Positions 1 to 5,186 of a stretch of 5,473 bases of DNA are shown here, piece after piece. The DNA is taken from contig JAUNOJ010000127.1 in assembly GCA_030531135.1 (NCBI GenBank), positions 1-5,473 of the forward strand, given 5' to 3'. The notes beneath the pieces are model-generated. The model worked only from the letters and a program-made list of their open reading frames with translations. It was not told where the DNA came from and searched no databases. How positions within the stretch are numbered: the first letter of the stretch is position 1; each line of letters begins with the position of its first letter. A program made the translations under genes and the position numbers. Source of the DNA: Sutterellaceae bacterium. Lineage in GTDB: Bacteria; Pseudomonadota; Gammaproteobacteria; Burkholderiales; Burkholderiaceae_F.

Positions 1-453
1 ATGGGCGGCTTCGGCGGCTCGATGAAAAACATCGCCATCGGTTGCGCCGACGGTCGTGTCGGTAAAGCTCAAGTGCACTTGGTCAAAGACGGCAATGCGC
101 CCTGGGATCAGTGGCCGGGCAAGGAGCCTTTGATGGAGACGATGAGCGAATCTGCCAAGGCTGTGTGCGACTATTTTGGCAAGCACATCGTTTTTATCAA
201 TGTGCTGCGTCGTATGTCGGTGGACTGCGACTGCGCCGGGCTCGGTGCCGCCGAACCCACAATTCCGGATATCGGCATTTTGGCTTCGACCGATATTTTG
301 GCCATCGATCAGGCCAGTTGCGACTTGGTGTTCGGTCAGACGGGCAATCAGGACTTGGTTGAGCGCATGCAGTCTCGCCATGGTCTGCATCAATTGACTG
401 CCATGCGAGATCTGAAGATGGGCAACGATCGCTATACCTTGATCGAAATCTAA
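1..453 (+). CDS. DUF362 domain protein, C-terminal part (5' end outside window)
   Basis: The 150 visible residues read as the C-terminal part of a DUF362-family protein. Family-like segments are GGFGGSMKNIAIG (residues 2-14), FGKHIVFINV (59-68), a CDC pair of cysteines (76 and 78) and DIGILASTDILAIDQAS (90-106), followed by an ending of the form GNDRYTLIEI. DUF362 proteins are uncharacterised, and some also carry ferredoxin-type [4Fe-4S] segments. The cysteines seen here (15, 56, 76, 78, 107) are not arranged as a classical ferredoxin motif. The reading frame is open to the first base. The ATG at base 1 falls inside the conserved GGFGG-KN block, so it is probably an internal methionine and not the start; family members are usually more than twice this length. 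The gene ends with TAA and is followed by a strong terminator. A role in redox or Fe-S chemistry is only a guess from the family. Confidence 0.85.
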   Translation: MGGFGGSMKNIAIGCADGRVGKAQVHLVKDGNAPWDQWPGKEPLMETMSESAKAVCDYFGKHIVFINVLRRMSVDCDCAGLGAAEPTIPDIGILASTDILAIDQASCDLVFGQTGNQDLVERMQSRHGLHQLTAMRDLKMGNDRYTLIEI

Positions 454-519
454 AGGCACACCGTCGAATTCCGATGAGGACGAGGATTCTTGTCGGAATC
501 GATCAAAGGCAGCGATAAG

Positions 520-555
520 AAAAGCCGCACGAAATTGCTCTCGTGCGGCTTTTTT
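520..555. terminator. Bidirectional intrinsic terminator between convergent genes
   Basis: A perfect 13-bp stem joins AAAAGCCGCACGA (520-532) to TCGTGCGGCTTTT (541-553), with an 8-base loop (533-540) and a run of six T on the plus strand (550-555). On the minus strand the left arm gives TTTTCTT after the same stem, so the hairpin can end transcripts from both sides. It lies 66 bases after the DUF362 stop and about 20 bases beyond the stop of the minus-strand gene at 575-1258. Confidence 0.92.
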
Positions 556-574
556 GCAATTTGCGGCAAACGAA

Positions 575-1258
575 TTATTCGTCGGCCTCGACCGTCTTTT
601 TCGTCGTGCGACGTTTTCTGACGGGGGCATCGCCCTCGGCTTTGGCAGCGGCCTTGGCTGCTTTTTCAGCTTTGGCGGCAGCCACGGCTGCGGCCTGACG
701 CTTTTGCACCAAGCTCTTTTCGGGCTTGGTCGGACGCAGGATTTTCTTGCTTTCGGCAGCCAGACGTTCGGCTTCGGCCTTGGCGGCGGCTTCGGCGGCT
801 TCATCGTCGGCGGTGCGCATCGAGATGCGTACTACGGGCGGAGCTACTGCAGCTTCTTCTTCCTTCACACCCCACATTTCCAAAATTTCGGACTGTGTGG
901 GAACGGTGCCGCGTTCGCGACGAACGACGACGCTGGCGCGAACGAGCTTTTCAATGTCGGGCAAGGGCAGGCGATTCAAGTCGGTAAACTGAATCAGGCT
1001 GTGTTCCATATCCACGTCTTTGATCGTCGTTTGTTCGAGCACCGTCTTTTCGGCGATGTAAAGCGTCAAAGATTTTTCACGCGACTCCAAAGCAAACAAA
1101 GGGCCGCCGCTCAGTTCGTAGAAAACCAGGCCGAAACGCTTACTTTCACGCACGCCTCGAGCAGCACGGCGAATCAGGCTCGCAACTCGAGCCATTGCGA
1201 CGCGACGATCCGGCGGCAATCCTTGCAGAAACACGCCCAAAACCGTAGCTCCAACCAT
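575..1258 (-). CDS. DUF1801-like protein with Ala/Lys/Glu-rich C-terminal tail
   Basis: This encodes 227 residues with no close family I can name for certain. Residues about 14-112 follow the pattern of DUF1801 (YdhG-like) domains: an N-terminal helix (RVAMARVASLIRRAARGVRES), a short strand ending in GGPLFALE (51-58), SLTLYI (63-68), then a SLIQF-like strand (87-91) and LPLPDIEKLVRASV (97-110). The assignment is from memory of the family pattern and is tentative. Residues about 150-210 are low-complexity Ala/Glu/Lys, probably helical or coiled-coil, and the end is strongly basic (VRKRRTTKK) before a short acidic tip. No signal peptide or membrane segment is seen, so it is probably cytoplasmic. 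The start chosen is the ATG at 1258, because GGGAGA lies 5 bases upstream and a promoter lies further up; a longer reading from a TTG at 1417 would run through that promoter. Function is unknown. The basic tail could bind nucleic acid, but that is speculation. Confidence 0.75.
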   Translation of the reverse strand: MVGATVLGVFLQGLPPDRRVAMARVASLIRRAARGVRESKRFGLVFYELSGGPLFALESREKSLTLYIAEKTVLEQTTIKDVDMEHSLIQFTDLNRLPLPDIEKLVRASVVVRRERGTVPTQSEILEMWGVKEEEAAVAPPVVRISMRTADDEAAEAAAKAEAERLAAESKKILRPTKPEKSLVQKRQAAAVAAAKAEKAAKAAAKAEGDAPVRKRRTTKKTVEADE

Positions 1259-1263
1259 ATATT

Positions 1264-1269
1264 TCTCCC
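1264..1269 (-). promoter_or_regulatory. Shine-Dalgarno site deciding the start at 1258
   Basis: On the minus strand GGGAGA occupies 1269-1264, five bases before the ATG at 1258. This favours the 227-residue reading over the longer one that would begin with TTG at 1417. Confidence 0.7.
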
Positions 1270-1293
1270 AATACTTCTCACATAAATCCACGA

Positions 1294-1311
1294 CCGTCAA
1301 ATTCTTGACGG
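1294..1311. repeat. 7-bp perfect inverted repeat at predicted transcription start
   Basis: CCGTCAA (1294-1300) and TTGACGG (1305-1311) are perfect inverted copies separated by four bases. On the minus strand the repeat starts about 10 bases after the predicted -10 box, so it covers roughly the first 20 transcribed bases. It could be a repressor operator or a 5' RNA hairpin. It is too short for a terminator and has no T-run after it. Confidence 0.5.
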
Positions 1312-1320
1312 AAACGCTCA

Positions 1321-1350
1321 ATTTTAACGAAAAAAGGGGGATATTTCCAA
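1321..1350 (-). promoter_or_regulatory. Predicted sigma-70 promoter for the 575-1258 gene
   Basis: Read on the minus strand, TTGGAA (1350-1345; 4 of 6 matches to TTGACA) is followed after 18 bases by TAAAAT (1326-1321; 5 of 6 matches to TATAAT). The predicted transcript would start near 1313 and have a leader of about 55 bases before the ATG at 1258. This suggests the gene can be transcribed independently of the lipoprotein gene upstream, although read-through from it is also possible. Confidence 0.45.
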
Positions 1351-1435
1351 CTTCGCGCTTAAGCAGGAGGGGATGCAAACCTATGATTTTGCTTGAAAAA
1401 TTGGCAAAGTGAAGCAAAAAAGTCCGGTTGTTCGC

Positions 1436-1954
1436 TTATCGGTAAAAAATGTAGTGTGCGCTAAACGGAACTTGAAGCAGGCTTCCGAGTTGGGATGCCG
1501 AACAGCGCGTTTGCGGAATTCCGCCTTTGCCTTCAATGCGTTTAACCCAACGCACACCGGTCAAAATTCCCGTTTTACCGTGTCCGTGCGTTTGAAATAA
1601 GACACTTCTGATGTCTTTGGGCGGGGCTTTTTCGTCCCACTTGACGATTTTGCTCGTCAGCACCGATTTGTCGGGTGCTTGAAAAGTAAATTCGGCACCT
1701 TGCGTGACAAGAACTTTGCCGGATTGGTCTTTGAGTTCGGCTTTGGGAGAGACGAATTTCCAGTAGCGCCCCTTGCTGTCGGACGTGCACTGAAATTGCT
1801 GATAGCCCGTGCCTTGAAGGTCCAAAACGACGACGCCCGACTCTGGAGTAAGCGGATCGGAAAAAAGTTGCGTCAAGTTCGCGCAGCCGGTCAAAAAACT
1901 CGGCACGGCGACAAAAATCAACATCCGGCGAAAAGTGCGAACGGTCAAAGGCAT
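1436..1954 (-). CDS. DUF3455 family lipoprotein
   Basis: This encodes 172 residues. A basic N-terminus (MPLTVRTFRR), a hydrophobic stretch (MLIFVAVPSF) and the lipobox LTGC (21-24) indicate a lipoprotein signal peptide with Cys24 as the lipidated residue. Ala, not Asp, follows the cysteine, which by the usual sorting rule points to the outer membrane. The rest matches the DUF3455 pattern: QGTGYQQFQC (47-56), WKFVSPKAEL (65-74), a gap of polar residues, GILTGVRWVKRI (129-140), GGIP (144-147), Cys151 and the family-typical ending VPFSAHYIFY (162-171). Cys56 and Cys151 could form a periplasmic disulfide. The family's function is not known. I chose the ATG at 1954 because it gives a normal signal peptide; an in-frame TTG at 1999 would add 15 residues. 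No clear Shine-Dalgarno site is seen before the ATG, so the start is less certain than the family call. The gene is divergent from the por operon. Confidence 0.85.
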   Translation of the reverse strand: MPLTVRTFRRMLIFVAVPSFLTGCANLTQLFSDPLTPESGVVVLDLQGTGYQQFQCTSDSKGRYWKFVSPKAELKDQSGKVLVTQGAEFTFQAPDKSVLTSKIVKWDEKAPPKDIRSVLFQTHGHGKTGILTGVRWVKRIEGKGGIPQTRCSASQLGSLLQVPFSAHYIFYR

Positions 1955-2021
1955 GGCAGTTGGTAAAAGAAAAAACAATCGGTGAGGTGAAGTGTACAAC
2001 GACTGAGAAAGTGCATCGGGG

Positions 2022-2035
2022 AAAACACGTGTTTT
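2022..2035. repeat. 14-bp perfect palindrome, possible operator
   Basis: AAAACACGTGTTTT is a perfect palindrome centred on CACGTG. It lies about 85 bases upstream of the predicted por transcription start and 68 bases upstream of the lipoprotein ATG. A protein-binding site is the most likely reading; the regulator is unknown. Confidence 0.45.
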
Positions 2036-2055
2036 GAGGTCAAAAGTGAGTTCTC

Positions 2056-2067
2056 ATCCGTACGGAT
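2056..2067. repeat. 12-bp perfect palindrome, possible operator
   Basis: ATCCGTACGGAT is a perfect palindrome centred on CGTACG, ending 10 bases before the candidate -35 box of the por operon. That is a typical place for an activator site. Its sequence differs from the palindrome at 2022-2035, and the two centres are 33 bases apart, about three helical turns. Confidence 0.45.
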
Positions 2068-2077
2068 AACTTACGGC

Positions 2078-2106
2078 TTGTCTAATTTTTGGTATTGTTC
2101 TATCAG
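2078..2106 (+). promoter_or_regulatory. Candidate sigma-70 promoter for the por operon
   Basis: TTGTCT (2078-2083; 4 of 6 matches to TTGACA) and TATCAG (2101-2106; 4 of 6 matches to TATAAT) are separated by 17 bases. The predicted start is near 2113, which would leave a leader of about 138 bases. The match is modest, so an activator may be needed or the true start may be elsewhere. Confidence 0.35.
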
Positions 2107-2125
2107 ACGAACTATGCCCTAGTAT

Positions 2126-2223
2126 TTGCCCTGCCTATTCGGTGCGATTTCAAGCTTTTTTGAAATTTCCTCGAAAATCTCCATAGAACCACAGGGCAAC
2201 GGTGGCCAAGACATTGTCTTGGC
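2126..2223 (+). promoter_or_regulatory. Potentially structured leader of the por operon
   Basis: Three perfect pairings can be seen in the predicted leader. TTGCCCTG (2126-2133) pairs with CAGGGCAA (2192-2199). Inside that closing stem, ATTTCAA (2147-2153) pairs with TTGAAAT (2160-2166). After it, GCCAAGAC (2205-2212) pairs with GTCTTGGC (2216-2223) around a 3-base loop, just before the ribosome binding site. TCTCC (2178-2182) is complementary to GGAGA of that site (2240-2244). The pairings are seen in the sequence; a regulatory role is inference, and I do not recognise any known riboswitch family. Confidence 0.35.
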
Positions 2224-2237
2224 TCGGGTGTCAACAC

Positions 2238-2243
2238 AAGGAG
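2238..2243 (+). promoter_or_regulatory. Shine-Dalgarno site supporting the GTG start of porG
   Basis: AAGGAG lies seven bases before the GTG at 2251. No ATG stands at that position, so this site decides the non-ATG start. Confidence 0.85.
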
Positions 2244-2250
2244 AAACGTT

Positions 2251-2820
2251 GTGTATCAGATCAGAATCCATGGCCGAGGCGGTCAGGGGGTTGTGACGGC
2301 TGCAGAAATGCTCAGCGTCGCCGCCTTTACCGAAGGACATTGGGCACAAGCCTTTCCGAGTTTCGGATCCGAAAGAACCGGGGCGCCCGTGCGCGCCTTT
2401 TGTCGCATCGACGAGAAAGAAATCCGTTTGCGCGAACCGATTCAAGAGCCTGATGTCGTGCTTATTCAAGACAAGACACTGCTCGATAGCGAAGATGTCT
2501 TCGGCGGCATTGTCGACAACGGTTACGTGCTCATCAACAGTTCCGTTACGCCCGAAGAAATGGGCTTGGGCGAATTGATCGCCGGACTGCCTGCCGGGCA
2601 CGTGATGACGGTTCCCGCCACGCGCTTTGCTTTGGACAAGATCGGGCGTCCGTTGCCCGGCGCAGCCATGCTTGCAGGGTTTGCCGCGATGACCGGCGCC
2701 TTGAAGCTTGAAAGCGTGCAGGAAGCTTATAACGCGCGTTTCGGCGGCAAGATCGCCGAAGCTAATGCGGCCGTGGCAGAGCTTGCTTACAACCACATCC
2801 GAGCACAGCTCGGAGCGTAA
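2251..2820 (+). CDS. porG: 2-oxoacid (pyruvate-type):ferredoxin oxidoreductase, gamma subunit
   Basis: This 189-residue protein is the gamma subunit of a cytoplasmic 2-oxoacid:acceptor oxidoreductase, the complex that converts a 2-oxoacid and CoA to acyl-CoA and CO2 with release of low-potential electrons. The N-terminal signature IHGRGGQGVVTAAEML (6-21) and FPSFGSERTGAPVRAF (35-50) are diagnostic of the family. The middle (about 66-130) has the usual alternating strands and helices, and RPLPGAAMLAGF (133-144) is typical of the C-terminal half. The length is normal for a stand-alone gamma subunit; no ferredoxin domain is fused to it. It starts with GTG, supported by a good ribosome binding site and by family members that begin the same way with YQIRIHGRGGQG. 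It is the first gene of the operon, 18 bases before alpha. The symbol follows common use; gamma is also called PorC in some species. Confidence 0.92.
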   Translation: MYQIRIHGRGGQGVVTAAEMLSVAAFTEGHWAQAFPSFGSERTGAPVRAFCRIDEKEIRLREPIQEPDVVLIQDKTLLDSEDVFGGIVDNGYVLINSSVTPEEMGLGELIAGLPAGHVMTVPATRFALDKIGRPLPGAAMLAGFAAMTGALKLESVQEAYNARFGGKIAEANAAVAELAYNHIRAQLGA

Positions 2821-2838
2821 TTTTCGGGAGAACAATCG

Positions 2839-4080
2839 ATGCTCAAGCAAATCGAAGGTAGTCAGGGGGTGGCCGAAGCCGTTGCGCTGTGTCGTCCCGA
2901 TGTGATTTGTGCTTATCCGATTTCTCCGCAGACGCATATTGTGGAAAAGTTGGGTTCGTTGACCCGCCAAGGAAAAATCGGCGATTGCGAATATATCAAC
3001 GTCGAAAGCGAATTTGCCGCCATGAGCGTGGCTATCGGCGCGAGCGTGGCCGGTGCGCGTGCCTATACGGCAACAGCCTCTCAAGGGCTTTTGTACATGG
3101 TCGAGGCCGTTTATAACGCTTCCGGTCTGGGACTGCCCATTGTGATGACGGTGGCCAATCGTGCCATCGGTGCGCCGATTAACATCTGGAATGATCATTC
3201 CGACTCGTTGAGCCAGCGCGACAGCGGCTGGATTCAGATTTTTGCCGAAACCAATCAGGAAGCGGCCGACTTGCACATTCAGGCATTTCGTATTGCAGAA
3301 GAATTGTCGCTGCCCGTGATGGTGTGTATGGACGGCTTTGTGTTGACGCACGCTTTCGAGCGCGTTGACATTCCTTCGCAAGAAGAAGTCGATCGCTTTT
3401 TGCCGGCGTACGAACCGCGCCAAGAACTCGATCCGGACAATCCGGTTTCGATCGGTGCCATGGTCGGTCCCGAAGCCTTTACCGAAGTGCGCTATCTCTC
3501 GCACATGAAGCATTTGCAGGCCTTGGAATTCATTCCGCAGGTGGCAACCGAATTTAAAGAAATCTTCGGGCGCGATTCCGGCGGTTTGGTGAGCACCTAC
3601 CGTTGCGAAGACGCAGACATTCGCGTCATTGCCATGGGGTCGACCTTGGGTACCGTCAAGGACACGGTCGACGAATTACGCGAAGCCGGCGTGAAAATCG
3701 GCGTGATCGGCTTAAAGTGCTATCGCCCCTTCCCCAAGGAAGCCATGGCTCAAGCCATCGAAGGCGCCAAGACCATTGTGGTGTTGGAGCGCGCTCTGGC
3801 CGTGGGCTCGGGCGGCGTTTTGACGCAAGACATCATGACGGCGCAAAAAGATCCGACGGTCAAACGCTTTAGCGTGATGGTGGGCTTGGGCGGACGCGCC
3901 ATTACGAGAGCCTCGTTAAAGAAGGTGTTCCGTCAGGCCGAAGAAGGCAAGTTGCAAGAACTCACCTTTATGGATTTGGACGAGGAGTTGGTCGAACGTC
4001 AACTCGAACGCGAACGTGCGTCTCGCAAATCGGGCCCGTTGCCCGAAGCCATGATGCGCGATGCGACCATGCGACAGTAA
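2839..4080 (+). CDS. porA: 2-oxoacid (pyruvate-type):ferredoxin oxidoreductase, alpha subunit
   Basis: This 413-residue protein is the alpha subunit, which forms part of the TPP and substrate site with beta. The N-terminal pyrimidine-binding domain (about 10-240) contains AYPISPQTHIVE (25-36), VESEFAAMSVAIGASVAGAR (55-74), ANRAIGAPINIWNDHSD (106-122) and RDSGWIQIFAETNQEA (127-142). The second domain (about 262-365) contains VIAMGSTLGTVKDTVDELRE (263-282) and CYRPFPKEAM (294-303), then a VGLGGR turn (348-353). The INIWNDHSD block agrees with pyruvate-type alpha subunits such as Thermotoga PorA, and not with the GPSTGLPT-type block of 2-oxoglutarate or branched-chain enzymes, so pyruvate or a related 2-oxoacid is the likeliest substrate. 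The charged tail after about 375 is not obviously conserved. The ATG at 2839 has GGGAG eight bases upstream. A Pad-type (phenylglyoxylate) or oxalate-type enzyme cannot be excluded from motifs alone. Confidence 0.93.
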   Translation: MLKQIEGSQGVAEAVALCRPDVICAYPISPQTHIVEKLGSLTRQGKIGDCEYINVESEFAAMSVAIGASVAGARAYTATASQGLLYMVEAVYNASGLGLPIVMTVANRAIGAPINIWNDHSDSLSQRDSGWIQIFAETNQEAADLHIQAFRIAEELSLPVMVCMDGFVLTHAFERVDIPSQEEVDRFLPAYEPRQELDPDNPVSIGAMVGPEAFTEVRYLSHMKHLQALEFIPQVATEFKEIFGRDSGGLVSTYRCEDADIRVIAMGSTLGTVKDTVDELREAGVKIGVIGLKCYRPFPKEAMAQAIEGAKTIVVLERALAVGSGGVLTQDIMTAQKDPTVKRFSVMVGLGGRAITRASLKKVFRQAEEGKLQELTFMDLDEELVERQLERERASRKSGPLPEAMMRDATMRQ

Positions 4081-4101
4081 AGGGTAAGGAGTGCAGACAA
4101 A

Positions 4102-5166
4102 ATGCAAGAAACAAAAGTTCGCTTTTATCAAACCGGCACCTTTACCGTGGGCAACCGACTGCTCAATCCCGGCGAGCGTACCGTGCAATCGTCCGTCGAG
4201 CGTTTTAACGCTCTGAATTCCGGTCACCGCGCCTGCCAGGGTTGCGGCGAAGCTTTGGGTGCGCGTTATGCGGTGGACGCGGCAGTCGACGCTTCCAAGG
4301 GGCGCTTGATCGCCACCAATGCGACGGGGTGTCTTGAAGTGTTTTCCACTCCTTATCCGGAATCGGCTTGGCAGTTACCGTGGTTTCACTCGCTTTTCGG
4401 CAACACCGCAGCTGTGGCAACCGGTATGGCTGCAGCAGCACGCGTGCGTGCCAAGAAAACGGGAACCGAACCCGTGCGCGTTTTGGCGATGGGCGGCGAC
4501 GGCGGTACGACCGATATCGGTTTCGGGTGCTTGTCGGGGATGTTTGAACGCAACGACGACGTGCTCTACATCTGTTTTGACAACGAAGCGTATATGAATA
4601 CGGGCGTGCAGCGCTCGTCGGCGACGCCGCCGGCGGCCAGAACGGCGACCACGATGCCCACGGCAGGATATCCGGGCAACACGTTCGGGCAAGGTAAAAA
4701 CGTGCCTGCCATCGCGATGGCCCACGGCATTCCTTATGTGGCAACGGCTACTGTTGCCGATTTGCACGACTTGGAACGCAAGGTACGCAAAGCGATGTCG
4801 ATCAACGGCGCGCGTTACCTGCACATCTTGGTGCCTTGCCCCTTGGGCTGGGGCGCCGCATCTGCCAAGACGATCGAATTGGCGCGTTTGGCGCACGAAA
4901 CGGGCATTTTCCCGGTGTTTGAAGCCGAGTACGGCGAAGTCACGCAGGTGTTGCCGATTCGTCGCAAGCAGCCGGTGGAAAACTATCTGAAGTTGCAAAA
5001 GCGCTTTGCGCACTTGTTCGGCAAGAAAGGCAGTCCCGAAACGCTGTTGCGTTTGCAGGCTATGGCTGATCGAAATATCGAAAAATACGGACTGATGGAC
5101 GAAGATGACCAACGTCGCGATATTCCCGTGCCCGAACAGGGTGAAGAACGTCATCACGTTTTCTAA
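4102..5166 (+). CDS. porB: 2-oxoacid (pyruvate-type):ferredoxin oxidoreductase, beta subunit
   Basis: This 354-residue protein is the catalytic beta subunit that binds TPP and the proximal [4Fe-4S] cluster. The four expected cluster cysteines are present: Cys45 and Cys48 in HRACQGCGEAL, Cys77 in NATGCLEV, and Cys246 in VPCPLGW. The TPP/Mg signature is GGDGGTTDIG (131-140), with the following NEAYMNTG (161-168) completing the GDG...N pattern. TGVQRSSATP (167-176) is also typical of the family. The protein carries about 40 residues before the first cysteine pair, longer than in compact PorB proteins, and a charged C-terminal extension after about 290. It follows alpha by 21 bases with AAGGAG ten bases before the ATG, and precedes the GltD-like gene by 20 bases, so it is surely cotranscribed with both. 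No key residue seems to be missing. Confidence 0.94.
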   Translation: MQETKVRFYQTGTFTVGNRLLNPGERTVQSSVERFNALNSGHRACQGCGEALGARYAVDAAVDASKGRLIATNATGCLEVFSTPYPESAWQLPWFHSLFGNTAAVATGMAAAARVRAKKTGTEPVRVLAMGGDGGTTDIGFGCLSGMFERNDDVLYICFDNEAYMNTGVQRSSATPPAARTATTMPTAGYPGNTFGQGKNVPAIAMAHGIPYVATATVADLHDLERKVRKAMSINGARYLHILVPCPLGWGAASAKTIELARLAHETGIFPVFEAEYGEVTQVLPIRRKQPVENYLKLQKRFAHLFGKKGSPETLLRLQAMADRNIEKYGLMDEDDQRRDIPVPEQGEERHHVF

Positions 5167-5186
5167 AAAGGGGAGCACAGGAGAAA

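Larger units (their letters stand above)
1955..2250. promoter_or_regulatory. Divergent control region between lipoprotein gene and por operon
   Basis: These 296 non-coding bases separate two divergent genes and must hold both promoters. They contain two perfect palindromes (2022-2035, 2056-2067), a candidate plus-strand promoter (2078-2106) and several potential stems before the por start. For the minus-strand gene I see only a -35-like TTGACC (2043-2038) with no convincing -10 at the right distance, so that promoter is unassigned. I find no FNR-type TTGAT-N4-ATCAA box. Confidence 0.6.

Noticed and set aside
468..500. Inverted repeats ATTCCGA / TCGGAAT and GATTC / GAATC before the shared terminator
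   Set aside because: The first has an 18-base loop, the second only five pairs, and they exclude one another; there is no T-run or conserved context to support a function.
554..1285. 243-codon open frame on the plus strand
   Set aside because: It overlaps the minus-strand DUF1801-like gene, is rich in Phe, Gly and Cys in a way typical of an antisense reading of an Ala/Lys/Glu-rich gene, and begins inside the terminator with no ribosome binding site.
1365..1412. AGGAGG on the plus strand followed by very short open frames (ATG at 1373, 7 codons; ATG at 1384, 9 codons)
   Set aside because: The spacings of 2 and 13 bases are poor, no gene follows on that strand, and peptides this short in a region antisense to a promoter are expected by chance.
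1259..1417. Longer N-terminus (53 more residues, from a TTG) for the minus-strand gene at 575-1258
   Set aside because: The extension would cover the predicted promoter and the inverted repeat, and the ATG at 1258 has a well-placed GGGAGA site.
1387..1419. 8-bp inverted repeat TTTTGCTT / AAGCAAAA after the lipoprotein gene, considered as its terminator
   Set aside because: The stem is mostly A/T with a 17-base loop, and there is no T-run after it on the minus strand.
2821..2838. Search for a delta (ferredoxin) gene between gamma and alpha
   Set aside because: Only 18 bases are present, holding a GGGAG ribosome binding site and nothing coding.
2119..3513. 464-codon open frame on the minus strand across porG and porA
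   Set aside because: It lies fully antisense to two genes with clear family motifs, gives a His/Arg-rich sequence without recognisable domains, and is explained by codon bias of the plus-strand genes.
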